The notes under the pieces are model-generated. The model was not told the origin of the DNA, ran no database searches, and saw only the letters and a program-made list of their open reading frames with translations. From an uncultured Salinimicrobium sp. (lineage in GTDB: Bacteria; Bacteroidota; Bacteroidia; Flavobacteriales; Flavobacteriaceae): a stretch of 8,858 nt of DNA. Below are positions 1 through 7,022 of this stretch, in pieces. Numbering within the stretch: the first letter of the stretch is position 1; each line of letters starts with the position of its first letter. Where the stretch lies: the NCBI GenBank assembly GCA_946887025.1, contig CAMPJY010000111.1, positions 1-8,858 on the forward strand. The letters are read 5' to 3'. A program made the position numbers and the translations under genes.

Positions 1-1803
1 ATAGTGTTGAAGGGGCTGCAGAGGCTGGAATACCGCGGTTATGACAGCGCAGGGATTGCCCTGTATGACGGGGCGGACCTGAAACTCTGCAAGACCAAAG
101 GCAAGGTTGCCGACCTGAAGGAGAAGTTTGAAAATGAAGTGGATACTTCAGGGACCATAGGAATCGGTCATACCCGCTGGGCCACCCACGGGGTGCCAAA
201 TGATGTGAATTCGCACCCCCACCTGTCTAATTCGGGGAACCTGGCGATCATTCACAACGGGATCATTGAAAATTACGAGTCTTTAAAAAAAGAGCTTACC
301 TCCAGGGGTTATACTTTTCATTCGGATACTGATACGGAGGTATTGGTAAACCTTATTGAAGACGTGATCCAGAAGGAGGACGTGAAACTGGGAAAAGCGG
401 TGCAGATCGCTTTAAACCAGACAGTAGGGGCTTATGCCATTGCTGTTTTTGATAAGAGAAAACCCAACGAACTGGTGGTGGCCCGTCTGGGAAGTCCACT
501 GGCAATTGGAGTTGGGAAAGAAGAATTTTTCATCGCCTCCGATGCTTCTCCTTTCATCGAATTCACCAACAACGTGATCTATCTTGAGGATGGCGAAATG
601 GCGGTGGTGAGAAGGACCAAAGGGGTGAAGGTGCGCAAGATCCAGGACGACAGCATGGTCGATCCTTACATCCAGGAGCTGCAGCTGAACCTGGAGCAGA
701 TTGAGAAAGGCGGTTTCGATCACTTTATGCTGAAGGAGATATACGAGCAGCCGAATGCAATAACAGATACTTACAGAGGAAGACTGCTGGTTGATGAAGG
801 CATCATCAGCATGGCAGGGGTGGATGAGCACCTGGAGCGTTTTCTGAACGCAAAAAGGATCATCGTTGTGGCCTGCGGGACCTCATGGCATGCCGGCCTT
901 GTTGCTGAATATATTTTCGAAGACCTTACCCGGATTCCCGTGGAAGTGGAATATGCTTCAGAATTCAGGTACAGGAATCCGATAATTACACAGGAAGATC
1001 TGGTAATTGCCATTTCCCAGAGTGGGGAGACGGCCGATACCATGGCTGCCATTAAACTTGCCAAGGAAAAAGGAGCTTTTGTTTTCGGGGTATGTAACGT
1101 CGTTGGTTCCTCTATTTCAAGGGAAACCCATGCCGGGGCCTATACCCATGCCGGTCCTGAAATCGGGGTGGCTTCTACCAAAGCCTTTACCACCCAGATC
1201 ACCGTACTTACTTTGATAGCCCTGAAAATAGCCAAGGCAAAAGGGACCATTTCAAAATCCGATTTCCACATGCATTTGCAGGAGCTGGAAACCATTCCTC
1301 AGAAAATAGAGGTTGCGCTCCTTTCAAATGAACACATTCAGAAGGTGGCGTTCAAATACAAGGACGCAAGGAACTGCCTGTACCTGGGGAGAGGATATAA
1401 CTTCCCTGTTGCGCTGGAAGGAGCCTTAAAACTGAAGGAGATTTCCTATATCCACGCCGAAGGTTATCCTGCTGCTGAAATGAAGCACGGGCCCATCGCC
1501 CTTATTGATGAGCAGATGCCGGTAGTGGTGATTGCCACCAGAAACGGGCATTACGAAAAGGTAGTGAGTAACATCCAGGAGATCAAATCCCGTCAGGGGA
1601 AGATCATCGGAATTGTTACAGAAGGCGATACCAGCGTTCGGGAACTTGCCGATTATGTGATCGAAGTACCTGATACCATTGAGTCGCTGACGCCTTTATT
1701 GACAACCATTCCCTTGCAATTGCTTTCTTACCATATAGCGGTAATGCTAGGGAAAAATGTAGATCAGCCAAGAAACCTGGCCAAGTCGGTTACGGTGGAG
1801 TAG
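1..1803 (+). CDS. glmS: Glutamine-fructose-6-phosphate aminotransferase (isomerizing), 5'-truncated by window edge
   Basis: GlmS makes glucosamine-6-phosphate from fructose-6-phosphate and glutamine, the first committed step to UDP-GlcNAc for peptidoglycan and lipid A; it is cytoplasmic. The frame is open from base 1 (ATA = Ile) and ends with TAG at 1801-1803, giving 600 codons. The family is about 610-615 residues and starts MCGIVGY, so roughly 15 residues, including the N-terminal nucleophile Cys, lie upstream; the GTG at base 4 is an internal Val, not a start. Numbering from that GTG, the glutaminase domain shows RGYDSAGIA (11-19), GHTRWATHG (55-63) and NGIIENY (85-91). Two SIS sugar-isomerase domains follow, with CGTSWHAG (291-298), SQSGETADT (338-346) and EMKHGPIALI (492-501). 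The C-terminus LAKSVTVE carries the sugar-binding lysine (594). Nothing in the visible part is missing or broken. A terminator follows at once, so it is transcribed separately from atpD. Confidence 0.98.
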   Translation: MVLKGLQRLEYRGYDSAGIALYDGADLKLCKTKGKVADLKEKFENEVDTSGTIGIGHTRWATHGVPNDVNSHPHLSNSGNLAIIHNGIIENYESLKKELTSRGYTFHSDTDTEVLVNLIEDVIQKEDVKLGKAVQIALNQTVGAYAIAVFDKRKPNELVVARLGSPLAIGVGKEEFFIASDASPFIEFTNNVIYLEDGEMAVVRRTKGVKVRKIQDDSMVDPYIQELQLNLEQIEKGGFDHFMLKEIYEQPNAITDTYRGRLLVDEGIISMAGVDEHLERFLNAKRIIVVACGTSWHAGLVAEYIFEDLTRIPVEVEYASEFRYRNPIITQEDLVIAISQSGETADTMAAIKLAKEKGAFVFGVCNVVGSSISRETHAGAYTHAGPEIGVASTKAFTTQITVLTLIALKIAKAKGTISKSDFHMHLQELETIPQKIEVALLSNEHIQKVAFKYKDARNCLYLGRGYNFPVALEGALKLKEISYIHAEGYPAAEMKHGPIALIDEQMPVVVIATRNGHYEKVVSNIQEIKSRQGKIIGIVTEGDTSVRELADYVIEVPDTIESLTPLLTTIPLQLLSYHIAVMLGKNVDQPRNLAKSVTVE

Positions 1804-1826
1804 AAATCTTACAAGAATAAATATAT

Positions 1827-1867
1827 AAGGTCCTGAAAGACAGTTTGTCTTCAGGGCCTTTTCTTTT
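1827..1867 (+). terminator. Rho-independent terminator after glmS
   Basis: An imperfect stem of about 15 pairs joins AAGGTCCTGAAAGACA (1827-1842) to TGTCTTCAGGGCCTT (1846-1860), with a loop of about 3 bases, one bulged A and one G-T pair. It is followed by a T-rich run (TTTTCTTTT, 1859-1867). It begins 24 bases after the glmS stop codon and is the natural end of that transcript. Confidence 0.85.
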
Positions 1868-1910
1868 GCACTAAATATAAATCGGGGTCCTGTTGAATGG
1901 GATAAGAGCC

Positions 1911-2041
1911 TGATTCAGAACCGCAGCTGCCCTGAATCATTTCCGAAATATTGCCGAGATATTTCCGAGTCATTTGCGGGTTCAAGTCGCAGATGACTCG
2001 CAGATGACTCGCAAATGACCCGCGAATGAGTCGCAAATGAT
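1911..2041. repeat. Mirrored array of 11-base units in the glmS-atpD gap
   Basis: Four units in one orientation occupy 1934-1977 (GAATCATTTCC, GAAATATTGCC, GAGATATTTCC, GAGTCATTTGC). Five units in the opposite orientation occupy 1987-2041 (TCGCAGATGAC twice, TCGCAAATGAC, CCGCGAATGAG, TCGCAAATGAT). The reverse complement of TCGCAAATGAC is GTCATTTGCGA, so the two halves are the same unit inverted. The last unit of the left half and the first of the right half form a 12-pair stem, 1967-1978 with 1988-1999, with one wobble pair and a 9-base loop. A further 8-base perfect inverted repeat, TGATTCAG/CTGAATCA (1911-1918 and 1932-1939), lies at the left edge. The period of 11 is not a multiple of three, and no gene signal covers the region. 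Function unknown. The rest of this 446-base gap holds the glmS terminator and the atpD promoter and leader. Confidence 0.85.
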
Positions 2042-2146
2042 TGGGTGATAGTCCTAGTTCTTCTATGACTTGCCTCGAGAAATTCCTGCCGGAAAAAGCC
2101 TCCTAAAAAAGTTCTTTTTGGGGTATTTATTTCTGTATAAATAAAC

Positions 2147-2154
2147 TATCTTTG
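2147..2154 (+). promoter_or_regulatory. atpD promoter, -7 box
   Basis: TATCTTTG at 2147-2154 matches the Bacteroidota -7 consensus TAnnTTTG exactly. Transcription would start near 2159-2161, leaving a leader of about 90 bases before the atpD ATG. The nearest clear TTTG (2117-2120) is 26 bases upstream, longer than the usual spacing of about 17-23, so I do not assign a -33 box. Confidence 0.65.
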
Positions 2155-2157
2155 CGA

Positions 2158-2185
2158 CCTGAAAAAGGGAGCTGTGGTTTTCAGG
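2158..2185 (+). promoter_or_regulatory. Hairpin at the predicted 5' end of the atpD mRNA
   Basis: CCTGAAAA (2158-2165) and TTTTCAGG (2178-2185) form a perfect 8-base stem with a 12-base loop. It begins almost exactly at the transcription start predicted from the TATCTTTG box. A 5'-terminal stem often stabilises an mRNA, which would suit an abundant ATP synthase transcript; that role is inference. A second CAGG at 2189-2192 could compete for the 5' arm. Confidence 0.4.
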
Positions 2186-2246
2186 CATTTCAGGCTCGTT
2201 AGCTGTTCTCTTTTAACTCTTTAAAATTAAAACAATAAAGGATTAG

Positions 2247-3761
<1,515 letters not shown>

Positions 3762-3768
3762 TGATCAA

Positions 3769-3845
3769 TTAAGAGTTATGAGTTACAAGTTAAGAGTTAG
3801 GAATCATAACTCATAATCGTAACTCTTAACTCTTAACTCTTAACT
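3769..3845. repeat. Inverted array of 7-base AAGAGTT/AACTCTT units between atpD and atpC
   Basis: Four direct 7-base units run from 3771 to 3798 (AAGAGTT, ATGAGTT, ACAAGTT, AAGAGTT). After a short centre, inverted units follow: AACTCAT (3808-3814), a 6-base AATCGT, then AACTCTT three times in a row (3821-3841) and AACT. TTAAGAGTTA (3769-3778) pairs with TAACTCTTAA (3820-3829), and TGAGTTA (3779-3785) pairs with TAACTCA (3807-3813), so the transcript could fold into one long interrupted hairpin. It fills almost the whole atpD-atpC spacer and ends 8 bases before the atpC ATG. There is no T-run typical of a terminator. It could tune atpC translation or atpD mRNA stability, or be a dispersed repeat that landed here. 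Confidence 0.85.
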
Positions 3846-3853
3846 AGAAAAAT

Positions 3854-4138
3854 ATGTATTTAGAAATAGTGACCCCGGAAGCCGTCCTGTTAAGTTCAGA
3901 AGTGGATTCTGTAACCGTACCGGGAATTAACGGGGAGTTTCAGATGCTGAACAACCACGCCCCTATAGTTTCGGTCCTTACCAAAGGCGTAATTAAGGTG
4001 GGTACCAATTCCAAAACAGGGACGGAGAAAATTTCTCCCCTGTTCAAAAAGGATGCTTCCAATAAGGTGCTTTCGCTTCAGGTTGAAGGCGGAGTGGTTG
4101 AAATGAAGGATAATAAGGTTATTGTTTTAGCGGATTAA
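3854..4138 (+). CDS. atpC: ATP synthase F1 subunit epsilon, short form
   Basis: Epsilon sits on the central stalk, joining gamma to the membrane c-ring. The 94 residues correspond only to the N-terminal beta-sandwich: MYLEIVTPEAVLLSSEV opens it, GINGEFQMLNNHAPIVSVL (24-42) is the conserved core, and VEGGVVEMKDNKVIVLAD (77-94) closes it. The C-terminal two-helix domain of E. coli epsilon (about 50 residues), which can extend and inhibit ATP hydrolysis, is absent. The gene ends cleanly with TAA and a terminator follows, so this is the natural short form seen in Bacteroidota rather than a truncation. It is probably co-transcribed with atpD across the repeat-filled spacer. No Shine-Dalgarno sequence is seen; the AT-rich TAGAAAAAT precedes the ATG. 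Confidence 0.95.
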   Translation: MYLEIVTPEAVLLSSEVDSVTVPGINGEFQMLNNHAPIVSVLTKGVIKVGTNSKTGTEKISPLFKKDASNKVLSLQVEGGVVEMKDNKVIVLAD

Positions 4139-4160
4139 GCTAATGCATTCAAATTATAAA

Positions 4161-4189
4161 AGCCGGGCAGATCGTCCGGCTTTTTTTTT
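4161..4189 (+). terminator. Intrinsic terminator after atpC, probably bidirectional
   Basis: AGCCGGGC (4161-4168) pairs with GTCCGGCT (4174-4181), an 8-base stem with one wobble pair and the 5-base loop AGATC, followed by nine T (4181-4189). On the minus strand the same stem is followed by TTTTATAATTT, so it may also stop transcripts arriving from the DUF2975 gene on the right. Confidence 0.93.
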
Positions 4190-4214
4190 GCCCAAAATCC
4201 CCTTAAATGTTTTA

Positions 4215-4252
4215 TCTGCGCCCTCCGCGATCCCTCTGCGTCCCCCGCGTGA
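4215..4252. repeat. Degenerate GC-rich CTGCG/CCGCG repeat between converging genes
   Basis: CTGCG, CCGCG, CTGCG and CCGCG follow one another at 9- to 11-base intervals, separated by C-rich linkers (CCCT, ATCCCT, TCCC), between two AT-rich stretches. It has no start or stop signals and no clear inverted structure. It lies in the 181-base gap between the atpC stop and the stop of the minus-strand DUF2975 gene, where little else is visible besides the terminator. It resembles short dispersed CTGCG-type repeats that I recall from several bacterial genomes, but I cannot confirm that. Confidence 0.4.
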
Positions 4253-4319
4253 ACCCTACCTGATAAATTTCCCGCAGATCTAATTTCCGACTCCGGTCTT
4301 TAGTATAAATAAGCATGAC

Positions 4320-4832
4320 CTAAACAGTCAGATCATGTTCTTCCCTCAGGACCCTCGCATTTTCGAATAGTTTTCCCAGGAAAATAAAGAACAGCCCCAG
4401 GGCCATGGTGACAAAAAAGTTGTTGAAGGAAGGTTCAAGTTCCAGTACCAATCTGGTTTTCCCAGTCAATATCAGGGAAGAAAAGAAATTAAAAACTGCT
4501 TCGGCGATTATTGTCAGGACCATGAGTTTTCCAATCCGTATAAGTAATGCCCCCTGAAGTTCCGTGAAGAATTTCATTTTAAAGAAATTCCGTACCAGCT
4601 TTCTCAGGAGATAAATTATATAAATTGACACCCCGTAGATGACGAATTCGCCCAGAAGCAGGGCAATGGTTGCAGGGGTGTAATTTTCAATCGTTCTTTC
4701 GTGGATCTCGATGGCTAAGGGAATGTCGAAAAACACTGCAAGTAGAAAATAGATAAAGGTGGCAGCATAAGTAAATACCAGCAGGACAAAACAGATATCA
4801 AGAATGGTTTTCAGGAGGATGGGAGGCTTCAT
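4320..4832 (-). CDS. DUF2975-type four-helix membrane protein
   Basis: This 170-residue protein has four predicted membrane helices at about 10-35, 54-77, 97-121 and 136-155. The second and third are joined by a basic, phenylalanine-rich stretch (RKLVRNFFKMKFF, 77-89), and the C-terminus is ENARVLREEHDLTV. The four-helix plan, the helix 2-3 linker and the ending in acidic residues followed by LTV fit the DUF2975 family, whose function is unknown. In many genomes these genes precede a small XRE-type DNA-binding protein, which would dock after the final residues; none is present here, since the next gene on the left is the convergent atpC. The upstream mgtC-like gene on the same strand ends 75 bases away, and that gap holds a candidate promoter, so it may be transcribed on its own. 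The family call rests on recalled pattern, not alignment. Confidence 0.75.
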   Translation of the reverse strand: MKPPILLKTILDICFVLLVFTYAATFIYFLLAVFFDIPLAIEIHERTIENYTPATIALLLGEFVIYGVSIYIIYLLRKLVRNFFKMKFFTELQGALLIRIGKLMVLTIIAEAVFNFFSSLILTGKTRLVLELEPSFNNFFVTMALGLFFIFLGKLFENARVLREEHDLTV

Positions 4833-4851
4833 AAGTTAGGATTATTGTTAA

Positions 4852-4888
4852 TCGATATTTAAACTTAATATTTTATATCGAATACCAA
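4852..4888 (-). promoter_or_regulatory. Candidate promoter and dyad upstream of the DUF2975 gene
   Basis: On the minus strand TTG (plus 4886-4888), an 18-base gap and TAAGTTTA (plus 4860-4867) resemble the Bacteroidota promoter TTG-N17-23-TAnnTTTG with one mismatch in the -7 box. Transcription would start near 4853, about 20 bases before the ATG. TCGATAT (4852-4858) and ATATCGA (4875-4881) form a 7-base perfect dyad with 16 bases between the arms; one arm lies between the boxes and the other on the start point, where a repressor could sit. Confidence 0.4.
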
Positions 4889-4907
4889 CAATAAGTTGAA
4901 TAAAATT

Positions 4908-5378
4908 CTAATCATCCACCCGGTCCTCATCCCCCAGCTCGTCCTTGTTCTTCCCGTTGTTCATTTTCCTGCTGATGTAATCCTCAAAAAGCCCGAATAA
5001 AACATTGGTGATAACGATCAGCACGACCAGGAGAAAAAGTTCACTGTATTCCCCTATTCCCGCCAGGCAGCCTGCCCCTGCGCTGCACCAGACCGTGGCC
5101 GCGGTAGTAAGGCCTCTGACAGTGGTGCCTTTGTGAAGGATCACCCCGGCACCGATAAAACCGATCCCTGTGACCACCTGTCCAATGACCCTGGTAAGAT
5201 CTACATTGGGCGATCCTTCAAAATGGAGGGAAACCAATACGAACACTGCAGCTCCCAATGATACCAGGGCATTGGTTTTCAGTCCTGCATCCTTGTTCTG
5301 AAGTTCCCGCTCAATACCTATCAGCAAACCCGCCAGCAAAGCAGCCCCGATCTTCAATCCAAATTGTAATAGCTCCAT
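4908..5378 (-). CDS. MgtC/SapB-family membrane protein, short form
   Basis: The 156 residues match the membrane domain of the MgtC/SapB family: GLLIGIERE (17-25), GLKTNALVSLGAAVF (32-46), the Asp60-containing DLTRVIGQVVTGIGFIGAG (60-78), and TTVRGLTTAATVW (85-97) leading to a small-residue helix. About five membrane segments are likely (near 5-22, 34-52, 65-81, 93-108 and 112-131). Salmonella MgtC (about 230 residues) helps survival in low magnesium and in macrophages and has a soluble C-terminal ACT-like domain; that domain is missing here and is replaced by a short charged tail rich in Asp and Glu (141-156). Many environmental bacteria carry this short form, whose substrate or partner is not settled. 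AAAGG lies 7 bases before the ATG. It diverges from the SET gene across 107 bases. Confidence 0.9.
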   Translation of the reverse strand: MELLQFGLKIGAALLAGLLIGIERELQNKDAGLKTNALVSLGAAVFVLVSLHFEGSPNVDLTRVIGQVVTGIGFIGAGVILHKGTTVRGLTTAATVWCSAGAGCLAGIGEYSELFLLVVLIVITNVLFGLFEDYISRKMNNGKNKDELGDEDRVDD

Positions 5379-5466
5379 CTGATACCTTTATGGTTAAAGA
5401 GTGTTTTCCATAAAATTAGGTTTTTAATTTATTCTTCTGAAAAACTGAACCTTAATTTCTTATTTT

Positions 5467-5472
5467 AGGAGG
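5467..5472 (+). promoter_or_regulatory. Shine-Dalgarno-like AGGAGG before the SET gene
   Basis: AGGAGG is a full anti-16S match, uncommon in Bacteroidota, but it lies 13 bases before the ATG at 5486, farther than the optimum of 5-9. No in-frame ATG, GTG or TTG lies nearer to it. An 8-base palindrome, ACTTAAGT (5475-5482), fills the space between; even a brief fold there would shorten the effective distance. Confidence 0.35.
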
Positions 5473-5485
5473 AAACTTAAGTCCT

Positions 5486-6073
5486 ATGATGCACCCGGAT
5501 ACAGAGATTCAGTTTATCAATGATGATATCGGCTACGGGGTGGTTGCCACCCGGTTTATTCCCAAGGGTACAGTGACCTGGGTACAGGATGAGCTGGACG
5601 CAATTTTCAGCCCTGAAGAAGTGGAGAAAATGCATCCAAAAGCCCAGGAAATGGTCGACAAGTATACCTTCAGGAACAAGGAGGGGCATTATGTGATGTG
5701 TTGGGACCTGGCGAAATATGTGAACCACAGTTTCAATTCCAATTGCCTTTCCACTGCCTACGACTTTGAAATAGCTATCCGGGACATACATCCGGGGGAA
5801 CAGCTCACCGACGATTATGGGTACCTCAATATCACGGAACCCTTTCAGGCCAAGGATGAGGGCGTGGAACGTACTACCGTTTATCCTGATGACCTGCTGC
5901 GGTATCACGAGCAATGGGATGAGAAGATAGATGCTGCTTTTAAGCACTTTTACGAGGTGGAACAGCCTTTGATGGACCTGGTGCCCCGGGAGCATCAGGA
6001 ACTCCTGAAGGAACGGCTGTCAAAGGGCGAGCCTCTTGATTCTATTCTCAATTTGTATTTCGAGGGCACTTAA
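5486..6073 (+). CDS. SET-domain protein, putative protein-lysine methyltransferase
   Basis: SET enzymes move a methyl group from S-adenosylmethionine to lysines of proteins. In these 195 residues the SET core is plain: IGYGVVATRFIPKGTV (15-30) is the SAM-binding start; KYVNHSFNSNCL (77-88) holds the NHSxxxNC signature (Asn80, His81, Ser82, Asn86, Cys87); IAIRDIHPGEQLTDDYGY (96-113) is the A-RDI-GEELTxDY motif with catalytic Tyr111. A 40-residue insert (about 35-75) separates the first two, as usual for the SET fold. There is no cysteine-rich post-SET zinc site; residues 120-195 instead look helical and charged and may close the substrate channel. The ATG at 5486 is followed by a second ATG; either could be used. 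The JmjC gene begins 9 bases after the TAA, so the two are almost certainly co-transcribed. The substrate is unknown; ribosomal or nucleoid proteins are possible by analogy only. Confidence 0.9.
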   Translation: MMHPDTEIQFINDDIGYGVVATRFIPKGTVTWVQDELDAIFSPEEVEKMHPKAQEMVDKYTFRNKEGHYVMCWDLAKYVNHSFNSNCLSTAYDFEIAIRDIHPGEQLTDDYGYLNITEPFQAKDEGVERTTVYPDDLLRYHEQWDEKIDAAFKHFYEVEQPLMDLVPREHQELLKERLSKGEPLDSILNLYFEGT

Positions 6074-6082
6074 TATATTTTT

Positions 6083-6988
6083 ATGAAAGTGGATGCTGAA
6101 TATACCTTAGCCGAAATTCCCCGGGAATCCGGGATCACGAGGGCCAGATTCCTGGAGGAATATGTGAAGCCACAGAAGCCTGTGGTGCTGGAGAACCTGA
6201 CTTCGGACTGGCCTGCGACTGAAAAGTGGAACCTGGATTATATGGTGAAGATGGCAGGGGAAAAGACGGTGCCCCTGTTCGATAACCGTCCTATTTCTTC
6301 CAACTATAAGTTCAATGAGCCGCACCTGAAGATGAAGATGAAGGAGTACGTGGAGCTGTTGAAAAAGGGCCCTACCAGCTACAGGATCTTTCTTTACAAT
6401 CTTCTAAAAGAGGTCCCGGAACTGCAGAAAGACTTCAGCTATCCCAAAGTCGGACTGAAGCTTCTGAAACAACTGCCCATGTTGTTCTTCGGAGGCGAGA
6501 ATTCGAAGGTGTTCATGCATTACGACATCGATTTTGCCAATATCCTGCATTTCCATTTTGAAGGGGAGAAGGAGTGTATCCTGTTCCCGCCATCGCAGAC
6601 GAAATATTTGTACAAGGTGCCGCATGCCCTTATTTCCCGGGAGGATATTAATTTCTCCAATCCGGATTTTGAAAAGTTTCCTGCGCTGAAGAAAGCCCGG
6701 GGTTACAGAACTCACCTGAAACACGGTGATGCTTTGTATATGCCCGAAGGCTACTGGCACCAGATGACGTATCTCACCGCAGGATTTTCCATGAGCCTGC
6801 GGGGGATTCCCAGAAACGTCACCAATCTTTCCAAGGCTGTCTACAATATTGTTTTCATGAGGCATTTTGACAATTATATGCGCAAAAGAAGGGGGCAGAA
6901 GTGGATAGATTACAAGAATGAGCAGGCGATTAAGAGGACGAATAGGATAAATCGGCTGGAGAATTCTGACAACCGTCAAATATATTAG
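6083..6988 (+). CDS. JmjC/cupin_8 Fe(II)- and 2-oxoglutarate-dependent oxygenase
   Basis: These enzymes use Fe(II), oxygen and 2-oxoglutarate to hydroxylate, or demethylate through hydroxylation, protein or RNA targets. The 301 residues show the cupin_8/JmjC plan: KPVVLENLTSDWPATEKW (32-49) near the N-terminus, then MHYDID (145-150) with metal ligands His146 and Asp148, NILHFHFEGEKECILFPP (153-170) with Lys163 in the place of the lysine that holds 2-oxoglutarate in FIH-type enzymes, and GDALYMPEGYWHQM (215-228) with third ligand His226. All three metal ligands are present, so it should be active. The C-terminus (about 245-301) is helical and strongly basic (MRKRRGQKW, IKRTNRINR), suggesting dimerisation or contact with nucleic acid or ribosomes. 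It follows the SET gene by 9 bases without a Shine-Dalgarno sequence. The arrangement suggests that it edits or adds to the SET product's mark, but it could act on a separate substrate. It ends 34 bases from the convergent recX stop. Confidence 0.9.
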   Translation: MKVDAEYTLAEIPRESGITRARFLEEYVKPQKPVVLENLTSDWPATEKWNLDYMVKMAGEKTVPLFDNRPISSNYKFNEPHLKMKMKEYVELLKKGPTSYRIFLYNLLKEVPELQKDFSYPKVGLKLLKQLPMLFFGGENSKVFMHYDIDFANILHFHFEGEKECILFPPSQTKYLYKVPHALISREDINFSNPDFEKFPALKKARGYRTHLKHGDALYMPEGYWHQMTYLTAGFSMSLRGIPRNVTNLSKAVYNIVFMRHFDNYMRKRRGQKWIDYKNEQAIKRTNRINRLENSDNRQIY

Positions 6989-7022
6989 CGGAAGAAATTA
7001 TTGGATACCAACTATGGATTCC

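Noticed and set aside
4..6. GTG as the start codon of glmS
   Set aside because: The family begins about 15 residues earlier with MCGIVGY, and the frame is open to base 1, so the gene is cut by the window.
1851..2036. 61-codon minus-strand open frame across the 11-base array
   Set aside because: It is mostly translated repeat plus terminator sequence, with no protein-like features.
1934..2041. Possible CRISPR array
   Set aside because: Units are 11 bases long, directly adjacent without unique spacers, and inverted halfway; no cas gene is present.
5379..5485. Promoters for the divergent mgtC-like and SET genes
   Set aside because: Only partial -7 matches were found (minus TAATTTTA, plus TATTTTAG), with no properly spaced -33 box; both genes probably start here, but I cannot place the sites.
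5477..5995. 172-codon open frame antisense to the SET gene
   Set aside because: It lies opposite a gene with clear catalytic motifs, and its translation shows no recognisable domain; it is a by-product of codon composition.
6404..6979. 191-codon open frame antisense to the JmjC gene
   Set aside because: It is opposite a well-supported oxygenase and has no recognisable motif, promoter or ribosome binding site.
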